Source of the DNA: an uncultured Alphaproteobacteria bacterium
Lineage (GTDB): Bacteria > Pseudomonadota > Alphaproteobacteria > Sneathiellales > Sneathiellaceae
DNA length: 46,485 bases
Assembly (NCBI GenBank): GCA_913062525.1
Contig: CAJXWA010000008.1
Span: forward strand, 1-46,485
Direction of reading: 5' to 3'
Shown: positions 25,362 to 32,733 of the stretch, in pieces
How positions within the stretch are numbered: position 1 is the first letter of the stretch
Layout: each line of letters begins with the position of its first letter
Program-made: the position numbers and the translations under genes
Notes under the pieces: generated by a model
Databases searched by the model: none
Told to the model about the DNA's origin: nothing
Seen by the model: only the letters and a program-made list of their open reading frames with translations

Positions 25362-25437
25362 GCACTAAATCACTAAAGTTGACGAGATATTTATCGATAA
25401 AGAAAAATCGCTGCATCCCCCATAAGTATGGAGTATA
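25362..25437 (-). promoter_or_regulatory. Upstream region shared by both RTX genes (copy 2)
   Basis: Carries GCACTAAATCACTA at 25362-25375 and CATCCCCCATA-NN-TATG-N-AGTATA at 25414-25437 in the same order and nearly the same spacing as upstream of paralogue 1. The palindromic CATA-NN-TATG core is kept although the two central bases differ (AG here, CC there). Confidence 0.6.
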
Positions 25438-25502
25438 AAAATATTAATAAACTAATAAAAGTAGTATGCCCTTTGCTGCACCCGATCCCTAAGCACAAAA
25501 AT

Positions 25503-25540
25503 ACCCGCCGTAAAAATTTCAATCTGCAGCGGTGTTTTTT
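25503..25540 (-). terminator. Decayed terminator of the RTX remnant
   Basis: ACCCGCCG ... CAGCGGTG with T-rich flanks corresponds to the terminators of the two intact copies (CCCGCTG/CAGCGGG), including an AATCTGCAG segment on the plus strand close to the AATCTACAG of the first one. Arms now mismatch in two places, so it may be weak or dead. Confidence 0.6.
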
Positions 25541-25559
25541 TCGAAAAAATAGTTTTATA

Positions 25560-25667
25560 ACTTACGTCACCAAAACCGATACTGATACCCAGGTCATCGA
25601 GTTCATCTGATGTCATATTTGTACTTACAGCAACATCGGGAAGCGCATCTCCTGCAATTGAAATGGA
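25560..25667 (-). pseudogene. C-terminal remnant of a third RTX paralogue
   Basis: 36 codons on the minus strand translate to a piece starting SISIAGDALPDVAVST and ending ISIGFGDVS. It matches the last 36 residues of both paralogues (SITIAGDALPNVGTST ... IVVGFGDVS). The stop codon present in both intact genes has become TAT, so the frame reads on through the old terminator. Nothing similar is seen upstream of codon 1 and there is no start or ribosome site. It is a deletion remnant of a third unit. Confidence 0.85.
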
Positions 25668-25810
25668 GTGTTATTCTAATAAAATTAGTAAACTGAATAT
25701 TAAATATTAGAAATTTTGCAAGATCTTTCATATGTGGTAATCATTCAAAACGCCGAATAATTATGCCTTATTGTGCGCGTATAAAAGAGAAAAACCGGGA
25801 GATACATCCA

Positions 25811-26905
25811 ATGGCGACAATCAGTACGATCAAAAACTTAACCGGATTAGCCCTTGGATTAATGGTCTTAGTCGCTTGCGATGAAGCCTCAGTAATCCCA
25901 GAGGCACCCGTTCGGGCAATAAAACCTTTCTATGTAGCCGAGCTTGCTGGCGGTACCATTAGAAGCTTTAACGGCACTGTTGCCTCCTCTGGAACATCAA
26001 CACTTAGTTTCTCTGTTGGTGGAACCATCAATTCGATTGACGTCAACGCGGGTGATCAAGTTAAAAGCGGACAAATTTTAGCGACGTTGGATAATGCCCC
26101 TTATCAATTGGACGTAGACGCGGCAAAATCTCAGCAAAATGCGTCAAAAGCTAATTTGGAAACCCAAAAATCAGACCTAAAGCGACAAAAGGATTTATAT
26201 GAACGGGGTTGGGTTGCAAAAGTTGTTTATGACCAAGCGTTACTTTCTTATGAATCCGCAAAAGAAGACTTAAACTATAACCAGTCCAAATTAAGCGGCG
26301 CCAATCGCAATTTGTCTCGGACAGAGTTATCGGCCCCTTATGACGGCGTTATTGCAACGCGAACGGCTGAACCCTTCACTGAGGTCACTGCTGGAAATCC
26401 AATTTTCGAGATTAATGCAAAAGGGGCACTTGAAGTTATCATGTCAGTCCCTGACTCGCTCATCTCAAAAATATCCATTGGGCTTCCCGTTAAGGTAACG
26501 TCAGATCAAGTTGCAAATTGCGGATGCCAAGGGCGCATTACAGAGATTGGCTCTATAGCGAGTGCCGCCAATGCGGTCACGGTCAAAGCCACACTAAACG
26601 CGCCACCAGCAGACCTCCTCCCCGGTGTCAGCACCAGTGTATTTGTTCCAATGGCAATCTCCACTGATACAGACGGATATTTACTGCCATTGAATGCCAT
26701 CGCTGCCTCTGGTGATAGCGGCGAAGGTTATGTGTTTAAATTTGATCAATCCTCAGGAACTGTCTCCAAAGTCTCTATTAAGGGTCGTGCTGGTCGGGAT
26801 AATATGATCCAAATCACAGAGGGAATAGCTGCAGGAGACATTATTGCGGCGGCCGGTGTCAGTTTTCTTCGCGATGGCCAAAAGGTCAAGCTGTTGGGCC
26901 AATAA
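25811..26905 (+). CDS. RND efflux periplasmic adaptor (membrane fusion) lipoprotein
   Basis: Start chosen at 25811 (GGGAGA 8 nt upstream), which places a lipobox LVAC at residues 20-23; Cys23 would anchor it to the inner membrane. The order is that of HlyD/AcrA-type adaptors: lipoyl half-motifs (GGTINSIDVNAGDQVKSGQILATLDN and LSAPYDGVIATRTAEPFTEV), a coiled-coil hairpin between them (about 90-150), a beta-barrel and a membrane-proximal domain. It links the pump to an outer-membrane channel. 30 bp before the pump gene. No TolC-type gene follows, so a channel encoded elsewhere must be used. Confidence 0.92.
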   Translation: MATISTIKNLTGLALGLMVLVACDEASVIPEAPVRAIKPFYVAELAGGTIRSFNGTVASSGTSTLSFSVGGTINSIDVNAGDQVKSGQILATLDNAPYQLDVDAAKSQQNASKANLETQKSDLKRQKDLYERGWVAKVVYDQALLSYESAKEDLNYNQSKLSGANRNLSRTELSAPYDGVIATRTAEPFTEVTAGNPIFEINAKGALEVIMSVPDSLISKISIGLPVKVTSDQVANCGCQGRITEIGSIASAANAVTVKATLNAPPADLLPGVSTSVFVPMAISTDTDGYLLPLNAIAASGDSGEGYVFKFDQSSGTVSKVSIKGRAGRDNMIQITEGIAAGDIIAAAGVSFLRDGQKVKLLGQ

Positions 26906-26935
26906 CCCAACTCAACGACTATTTAGGAGACCATC

Positions 26936-29900
26936 GTGAACATTACAGAACTTGCAATTCAAAACTCTCGCTTGACCGTTATGGGGATTATCCTTGCAAC
27001 AGTCTTGGGTATATCAACTTACCTGTCTTACCCAAGTTCAGAAGACCCAACAATCGTTATTAGGAATGCTGTTGTCTCTGCGAAATATCCCGGTATGTCA
27101 GCAGAACGCGTTGAAAAGCTGCTCACTGAGCCTTTAGAAAATGCCTTACGCAGTATTGCTGAAATTGACGATATCAAATCGACATCACGGACCGGTTCCA
27201 CCAGAATAGATGTCACCATTCATGATTGGGTCGATGACTTAGGCCCCGTTTTTCAAGACATCCGGAACAAAGTCAATGACGCGAGAACAGAACTCCCTGC
27301 GGATACAAAGGCGCCGTCGGTCAATGATGACTATGGCCTTACAGCAATTGCAACGGTAGCCCTATGGTCTGATGGTTTTACTCTGGCAGAGATGAGAGAT
27401 GTTGCCCGCGAGCTACGGAAGAAACTCTATACCCTCAGCGGTGTAAAACGAATTGAACTCTATGGTGTTCAGGAGGAGCGTATCTTTCTTGAAATGGATC
27501 CCGGCAAACTTGCAAATTTGGGTGTGTCCCCTCAAGAGATATTTGCATCCCTAATCCAACAAAACGTCATCAAGCCAAGTGGAACAATAAATGTCGAAGG
27601 AAAGGCGATCGTTCTAGAGCCTACTGGTGACTTCGAAAACTTGGATGATATATCCAACGTTGTATTTTCTATTCCCGGTAATAATCAAGTGGCAAGGCTT
27701 GGAGATATTGTCGACGTTTCCCGTGGATACGCTGATCCGCCGCAATCTCCTGTGTTTTTTAATAACCACGCCGCCATAGTATTGTCGATCTCAACTGTAC
27801 AGGGCACGAACAACGTGGAATTTGGCAAAGACCTTAAATCCATGATCGCCAATATCCAGAACAAACTCCCCATAGGGTTTGTCCTCGACTATGCATCATT
27901 TCAGCCCGATTTAATCGAAACCGCCGTCCAAGGGGCTGTCTCAAACGTCTACCAAACACTGGCAATTGTTCTGCTGGTCGTTATGTTATTTTTAGGCTTG
28001 AGAACCGGTTTGATTGTCGGCTTCTTTGTGCCAATGACCATGTTAACCGGCATTATCATTATGCGCCTTCTTGAGATTGAACTCCAGCGCATGTCAATCG
28101 CCGCAATGATCATTGCCCTTGGATTATTAGTGGACAACGGGATTGTTGTTGCAGAAGACATCCGTGTCCGTTTCGAAAAAGGCGTCTCCAAAGTTACGGC
28201 TGCCAAAGGAGCCGGCAGCGCATTAGCCGTCCCCCTCCTCGTCTCGTCACTCACAACTATATGTGCATTTTTACCCATGCTCATGCTGGAAGGCGGAGCT
28301 GGAGATTATGTGAGATCCCTAAGTCAGGTGGTCGCCATTCTCCTTTTGGTCTCTTGGGCTTTATCTATGACTGTGACCCCTGCTATGAGTGTCTGGTTCA
28401 TGAAAGTCACTCCCAAGCAAAAAAGCGCTGATACTCCCTATAGCGGCTTGATATACCAACTTTATCGGAAGGCCCTCTTTGCTATCTTAAAGGCACGGAC
28501 AATTTTCATTGTAACTTTGGTTGTTCTGCTCCTCGGATCCCTTAAGGTTTTAACATACGTTCAAACAGAGTTTTTCCCATTGGGAGAGCGTGACCAATTC
28601 CTTGTTTATATCGATTTTGAAGCAGGCACGAACGTCCTCGAAGTTCAAACCAAGCTGGCCAAAACAACAAGTTGGCTCGCCAACAAGACTGAAAACCCCG
28701 AGATCGCTAGCCACATTGCCTATGTTGGCAGTGGTGGCCCTCGCTTTTTCCTCTCTTTATCTCCAGTGGAATCTGACCCTCACCGGGCGTTCATTCTGGT
28801 TAATACGGAAAGAGCTGATCAGGTAAACAGCGTCATAGAACGCACCAATGCGTTTTTGCTCAATAACATGCCCGAGGCCCGGGCGGATGCCAAAAAAATG
28901 TGGTTTGGATCCACCGAACCCGGCCAAGTCGAAATAAGAATTATAGGTCCTGACAGCGCTGTTCTTGCCAGTGCATCTGAAACAGTTATAGATGCGTTCC
29001 ACAAAATTGCAGGGACCACAGGCATCAAACAAGATTGGGAAAACAAAGTCCCCAAATTAATGATTGAAATCGATCAAATAAAGGCCCGCCGAGCCGGAGT
29101 CACAACATCTGATATTGCAGATGCCTTAAACGCAACCTTCTCAGGCACATCTTTGAGCGATTACCGTGAGGGCGATAAAACAATACCCATAATCCTACGG
29201 GCCACCGACGACATTAGAACCTCACTTCACGGTTTGCGGCAGGTACAGGTTTTCTCTCCGACTGAAAACAAAGCCCTCCTTTTGGAGCAAGTGGCGACAG
29301 TTAAAGCACGCTGGCAGTTTGGAAAAATAAAGAGGAAGGATCAGCAACGAACTCTCACTGTCGAAGCGCGAAATCAATTCATTTCATCCAAAGACTTGAT
29401 GGATAAAATGACCCCTGCCTTAGAGGCCTTAAATTTACCCGCAGGATATAAATGGGAAGTTGGCGGGGAGGTCGAAGATCAAGCGGAGGCAAATGGCAAA
29501 TTATTTGCCATGCTACCCTTAGCGCTAGCGGCAATCATTATTTTGATTATTGGGCAATTCAACTCGATCCGCCGCGGCGCTATTGTCATCGCAACCATAC
29601 CGTTGATGATGATCGGCGGTGTAATGGGCCTGGTTATCATGGGCGCGCCGTATGGTTTCATGGTGTTGCTAGGCTTTTTCAGTCTTGCCGGTATATTGAT
29701 TAACAATGGTATTGTTCTCATTGACCGGATTGAAACCGAAAGAGCCACGGGTTTAGAGCCCCTCGATGCTATTTGGTCGGCGTGCCATGCACGGCTGCGC
29801 CCCATTATTATGACGATGCTAACAACTGTCCTTGGCCTGATACCGCTCATCCTGTTTGGCGGAGCGTTATTCTATGGAATGGCAAGCGTAATAGCCTTTG

Positions 29901-30016
29901 GCCTTATCATTGCAACTGTCATTACATTGGGATTTGTTCCTGTAATGTATACTTTACTATTTAGGGTTCAGACCGACAAACAAACACTAGAAAAGCAACT
30001 AGAGGCATGGAGTTAA
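26936..30016 (+). CDS. RND-family efflux pump permease
   Basis: 1026 residues, full length, GTG start with AGGAGA 6 nt upstream. Two repeats of six membrane helices each follow large periplasmic loops. The N-terminal helix MNITELAIQNSRLTVMGIILATVLGI is typical. The TM4 motif reads GLLVDNGIVVAEDI, with one Asp kept where AcrB has two adjacent Asp residues. In TM10 ILINNGIVLIDRI carries Asn where AcrB has its relay Lys. This is the pattern of the AcrB-related branch that often sits with lipoprotein adaptors. It exports small molecules by proton exchange; specificity unknown. It forms an operon with the preceding adaptor. Confidence 0.92.
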   Translation: MNITELAIQNSRLTVMGIILATVLGISTYLSYPSSEDPTIVIRNAVVSAKYPGMSAERVEKLLTEPLENALRSIAEIDDIKSTSRTGSTRIDVTIHDWVDDLGPVFQDIRNKVNDARTELPADTKAPSVNDDYGLTAIATVALWSDGFTLAEMRDVARELRKKLYTLSGVKRIELYGVQEERIFLEMDPGKLANLGVSPQEIFASLIQQNVIKPSGTINVEGKAIVLEPTGDFENLDDISNVVFSIPGNNQVARLGDIVDVSRGYADPPQSPVFFNNHAAIVLSISTVQGTNNVEFGKDLKSMIANIQNKLPIGFVLDYASFQPDLIETAVQGAVSNVYQTLAIVLLVVMLFLGLRTGLIVGFFVPMTMLTGIIIMRLLEIELQRMSIAAMIIALGLLVDNGIVVAEDIRVRFEKGVSKVTAAKGAGSALAVPLLVSSLTTICAFLPMLMLEGGAGDYVRSLSQVVAILLLVSWALSMTVTPAMSVWFMKVTPKQKSADTPYSGLIYQLYRKALFAILKARTIFIVTLVVLLLGSLKVLTYVQTEFFPLGERDQFLVYIDFEAGTNVLEVQTKLAKTTSWLANKTENPEIASHIAYVGSGGPRFFLSLSPVESDPHRAFILVNTERADQVNSVIERTNAFLLNNMPEARADAKKMWFGSTEPGQVEIRIIGPDSAVLASASETVIDAFHKIAGTTGIKQDWENKVPKLMIEIDQIKARRAGVTTSDIADALNATFSGTSLSDYREGDKTIPIILRATDDIRTSLHGLRQVQVFSPTENKALLLEQVATVKARWQFGKIKRKDQQRTLTVEARNQFISSKDLMDKMTPALEALNLPAGYKWEVGGEVEDQAEANGKLFAMLPLALAAIIILIIGQFNSIRRGAIVIATIPLMMIGGVMGLVIMGAPYGFMVLLGFFSLAGILINNGIVLIDRIETERATGLEPLDAIWSACHARLRPIIMTMLTTVLGLIPLILFGGALFYGMASVIAFGLIIATVITLGFVPVMYTLLFRVQTDKQTLEKQLEAWS

Positions 30017-30047
30017 GTAAAGAAGCCAGATCTCAGCTCCTTTACTT
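30015..30047 (+). terminator. Hairpin directly after the RND pump gene
   Basis: AAGTAAAGAAGC ... GCTCCTTTACTT, 12-bp arms with one mismatch and a 9-nt loop, starting at the stop codon. No T run follows, so it may be a transcript-end or mRNA-stabilising hairpin and not a pure intrinsic terminator. Confidence 0.5.
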
Positions 30048-30101
30048 CGACAGCAATTAGTCCATATGGGGGTTATTAGATTTTCTTATGGAGAGTGCAG
30101 A

Positions 30102-30428
30102 ATGAATGAAGGGCTATATAAAGCTGAATTTGAAACACCCTTTGGAAAAGGCACAGCTGTTATCTACCTCCATAATGGGTTATTTCGAGGAGGAAACTCA
30201 GCCCTTTTTTATAAGGGGACTTATGAAATAGACGGGAAAACCCTTCATGCTCAAGCCAAAATAAAACGTCATAGTCAGGATCTAAATATAGCATCTGTCT
30301 TTGGCATGGATGATATCACAGTTACCGTAGAAGGTGTCATTGAGGGGGATATCATCAATGTTGACGGTTTATCCGACGACGTTCCTGATATGCAAATGCG
30401 CGGAAAATTCACGCGCCTATGTGACTAA
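30102..30428 (+). CDS. GrlR-like regulatory protein
   Basis: 108 residues from the ATG at 30102 (GGAGAG 6 nt upstream); a longer start exists but lacks a ribosome site. The sequence opens MNEGLYKAEFETPFGKGTAVIYLHNGLFRGGNSALFYKGTYEIDGKTL, the calycin-like beta-barrel pattern of the GrlR family (EFxTPxGxGxG, GGDSA.YY.GTY). GrlR of enteropathogenic E. coli restrains a type III secretion regulator. Related small proteins are common in bacteria without such a system, so only a binding role is inferred. The prophage lies just beyond, on the other strand. Confidence 0.65.
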   Translation: MNEGLYKAEFETPFGKGTAVIYLHNGLFRGGNSALFYKGTYEIDGKTLHAQAKIKRHSQDLNIASVFGMDDITVTVEGVIEGDIINVDGLSDDVPDMQMRGKFTRLCD

Positions 30429-30446
30429 TGACCTCCCCCACAACCG

Positions 30447-30776
30447 TTAATCGCGAATACGGCTGTAATCTTCTCTCAAGTACCCTCGAGTGTCGGAATT
30501 AGGCTGCGAAAAATCAAGTTCTTCGGCATCCTCATCTGACTGATACACAGCTGACATAAAAGCGTTCGTTTCATCATCAGAAAATAATTCAGAATGAAGT
30601 GCAATACCAATCTCACTTTCATCAAGTTCGTCCTCATTATCGTTTGCAATTATACCGACGTCATCAATCATAAGAGCACTGATATTATCGTTAGCTGGTA
30701 AATTAAAAACCAACTCCTCAGCCTCTTGAAACAGCACATCTTGTTCTGATTTTTTGCTTTTAATAATGGTAACCAC
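30447..30776 (-). CDS. Small acidic protein of unknown function
   Basis: The best start is a GTG at 30776, with GGGAG 7 nt upstream, giving 109 residues; a TTG 8 codons earlier keeps the frame but lacks a site. The sequence is strongly acidic (many Asp/Glu) with a basic patch KSKKSEQD near the start. It has no membrane segment and no recognised family. It is transcribed with the lipase and phage genes and could be the last gene of the prophage or a host gene at its edge. Confidence 0.5.
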   Translation of the reverse strand: MVTIIKSKKSEQDVLFQEAEELVFNLPANDNISALMIDDVGIIANDNEDELDESEIGIALHSELFSDDETNAFMSAVYQSDEDAEELDFSQPNSDTRGYLREDYSRIRD

Positions 30777-30812
30777 AGTTATACTCCCTGTTGTAAGCAA
30801 CGATAAATGAAA

Positions 30813-31463
30813 TTACTTAGTACCTGTCTTTTCCTTCACCCCTTGAAGGTAGGACTCCATGGAATGGCCGAAGGATGACAATGGAATTCGCCGCCCCACA
30901 TGCACATAGCGTTCTGTGAATTTTTTCTCGCCCTTCTTTACAACACCGCTATATGGATATTTGGTTAATAAGTCATACCTATTCTCGAACCGAAATATAC
31001 GTGTGGTATTTGCGAGACTGTTTTTAAAAGCAGTGTTCACGACCTTGGGACTTGCGAAACTAACAATACACTCAGCATTGAACATCACTCCCGCAAGAAG
31101 TGCAATTGCGCCTCCCTTGGAATGTCCTGTAAAAGTCACGTTTTTACATCCTTTAATACTTTTACAAACATCGTCTTGAATACGAGAGAACGCCTGATGG
31201 TATCCCCTATGGACCATCCCCATCGTTCCCCATGGAACTAGATCATTATCCAAATTATCGTAAATATTTCTCATGGGGGCATTACCAAAAACGCTGCCGC
31301 GAATGGCAACAACTGCCCTATCGTCTTTTTTACCAATCCAGCAAAATGTCTGGGGGCATCCGATAACATCATATGAAAAACCTAAGCGATTAGCGGCAAT
31401 TTCAGCGCGCCTTTCCGTAAAATATGCGATTTGTGCGCAATTTGCGATTTCCACAAACCTCAT
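30813..31463 (-). CDS. Class 3 lipase-like alpha/beta hydrolase in the phage lysis position
   Basis: 216 residues. The nucleophile elbow is GHSKGGA (Ser115), with the probable triad Asp164 in FENRYDLLTKYP and His200 in SFGHSMESY; an oxyanion-like segment is VVAIRGS. This fits the fungal-type class 3 lipase family. There is no signal peptide. Its ATG overlaps the stop of the small membrane protein upstream (ATGA), so the two are translated together. Two membrane proteins followed by a cytoplasmic hydrolase is the order of phage lysis cassettes. I therefore infer a membrane-lipid hydrolase acting at lysis, like the LysB esterases of mycobacteriophages in logic only. A host-cell lipase gene is the alternative. 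Confidence 0.75.
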   Translation of the reverse strand: MRFVEIANCAQIAYFTERRAEIAANRLGFSYDVIGCPQTFCWIGKKDDRAVVAIRGSVFGNAPMRNIYDNLDNDLVPWGTMGMVHRGYHQAFSRIQDDVCKSIKGCKNVTFTGHSKGGAIALLAGVMFNAECIVSFASPKVVNTAFKNSLANTTRIFRFENRYDLLTKYPYSGVVKKGEKKFTERYVHVGRRIPLSSFGHSMESYLQGVKEKTGTK

Positions 31464-31663
31464 AGATCATCTGCGTTCCTGTTAGCGCCCACGTTTCCAG
31501 CGACAACGTTTAAAAATCGTAGAAGAGTGTCTAGCTTCTGCTGACGGGATCTAGACGGATAGTTTGCAGTAATGACCGTTGCTATCAAAACAACAAACGC
31601 CAGCCCTTCTGTTGCTATGACAGTTATGTTTGATAACTGCGCTATAAATTGCTGAAACGACAC
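31460..31663 (-). CDS. Small single-pass membrane protein (holin-like)
   Basis: 67 residues starting at a GTG with AAGGAG 6 nt upstream; an ATG overlapping this GTG by one base (ATGTG) would give only seven codons. One hydrophobic segment (ITVIATEGLAFVVLIATVITANY) is followed by a basic stretch PSRSRQQK and a polar tail. A single membrane helix with a charged tail is the usual holin or antiholin shape. It sits between an XhlA-like protein and the lipase and overlaps both their reading in the same direction. Confidence 0.65.
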   Translation of the reverse strand: MSFQQFIAQLSNITVIATEGLAFVVLIATVITANYPSRSRQQKLDTLLRFLNVVAGNVGANRNADDL

Positions 31664-31674
31664 ATGGTTCTCCT

Positions 31675-31899
31675 TTAAGTATTAAATGGTTTGAGTGTTT
31701 GCCCAATCCAGGCAGCAAGTGTTGTTAACGCGACAACCAAAGTTCCTGTGATACCAATGACCCGAATGGCGCCCCGTCCCATGCTAACTTGCATGCTCAA
31801 GGATTTTACATCGTCGCGGAGTTCAACAAGGTTCAAATGTAGGTTTTCCAAACGAACCCGCATTGCACTGATTTCATTTTCTAAGTCCCCCAAAAGCAT
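31675..31899 (-). CDS. Coiled-coil/transmembrane protein (XhlA-like, putative holin component)
   Basis: About 74 residues. An amphipathic helix with heptad leucines (LENEISAMRVRLENLHLNLVELRDDVKSLSMQV) comes first, and a C-terminal hydrophobic segment (AIRVIGITGTLVVALTTLAAWIG) follows. This matches the shape of XhlA/BhlA haemolysin-type phage proteins that help holins. AGGAG touches the ATG directly, so the TTG two codons later (5-nt spacing) may be the true start. It lies 21 bp after the fibre gene. Confidence 0.6.
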   Translation of the reverse strand: MLLGDLENEISAMRVRLENLHLNLVELRDDVKSLSMQVSMGRGAIRVIGITGTLVVALTTLAAWIGQTLKPFNT

Positions 31900-31920
31900 C
31901 TCCTGTTCTTGATTATTAAT

Positions 31921-32733
31921 CTAACCAACGGCTTGAATTGAAAACCACGTAGAACTATCACTTTCCGCAGATTGATCTGACCCACTATCCTGGAACGCAG
32001 CCAACTCAAAATAGTCTCCCGCCGTCACATCTAGGGGTGGTGATGTCAGGTTCATTACCAATTTTGATTGCGCATCATGGACGCAATAAGCCCGGCCAAT
32101 ATAAGTCGCTGACCCATTCTTTAAGAACAACACTTCACGACTATCGCTCAAGTCAGAAACCCAACGAACTTGCCCTTTCAGAATGATTTTGGAAACACCA
32201 ATGGGGATCGTGAAACGGCTGGGATTGCTGATATCAAAATAGGTTTCAGTGTCATATTCTGGGACGTCCCAGGTGATGGATGTAGCGATACCATCAGGAA
32301 TGGTGACATTGCTGCTTATATCGGTTAACGCCCCTGAGAATGTTGGAACAAGGCTGGCTGTTGATGTGTCATCAGTGAGGCCCAGAACATTGCTGCCATC
32401 ACAATAAAGCAACCTGTTTTCACCGTTAAGGATCGGGAAACTGTCCCCTGTTCCAGTCGTGATCGTTAGATTTTCGCCGCATAAGTTTTGGACCATAAAG
32501 GGCCGCTTGATTTCCGGCACGGTGGCCGTTACAGCGGAAGGTGCGGCCCCGCTGACCTGATGGAACCAGTTGTTCCGAAAGTCCTCATCCGACACTGAAA
32601 AATCACCCAAACTTGCGTCATAATCCAGCTTGCCTTCACATAACGCGGCTTCAAGTACTGCATCTGCATCATTTGATGTGACATATGCACTGGCCTGACT
32701 TTCCGCTATTTGCGGCAAATTTAACAACACCAC
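31921..32733 (-). CDS. Phage tail fibre/tip protein with C1q-like C-terminal domain
   Basis: 270 residues, GTG start sharing one base with the stop of the tail-tip gene (AAGGAG 8 nt upstream). The first ~60 residues are polar and probably attach to the tail. The centre (MVQNLCGENLTITTGTGDSFPILNG) is beta-rich, like base-plate or fibre modules. The last ~130 residues (TFSGALTDISSNVTIPDGIATSITWDVPEYDTETYF ... DYFELAAFQDSGSD) follow the C1q/TNF jelly-roll pattern, which forms trimers at fibre ends and binds receptors. Host recognition is inferred. Confidence 0.7.
   Translation of the reverse strand: MVLLNLPQIAESQASAYVTSNDADAVLEAALCEGKLDYDASLGDFSVSDEDFRNNWFHQVSGAAPSAVTATVPEIKRPFMVQNLCGENLTITTGTGDSFPILNGENRLLYCDGSNVLGLTDDTSTASLVPTFSGALTDISSNVTIPDGIATSITWDVPEYDTETYFDISNPSRFTIPIGVSKIILKGQVRWVSDLSDSREVLFLKNGSATYIGRAYCVHDAQSKLVMNLTSPPLDVTAGDYFELAAFQDSGSDQSAESDSSTWFSIQAVG

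Larger units (their letters stand above)
19651..25667 (-). repeat. Tandem array of duplicated RTX gene units (two intact, one remnant)
   Basis: Three units follow each other on one strand. Each of the two complete ones comprises an upstream element, a ~900-codon gene and a terminator with arms AAACCCGCTG/CAGCGGGTTT. The third is reduced to a C-terminal coding fragment and a decayed terminator. The proteins align end to end, so the array arose by duplication of the whole unit, not of the coding region only. Confidence 0.85.

Noticed and set aside
30015-30102. Prophage attachment site near the left border
   Set aside because: A hairpin is present, but without the right end of the element no matching direct repeat can be shown, and there is no tRNA gene here.
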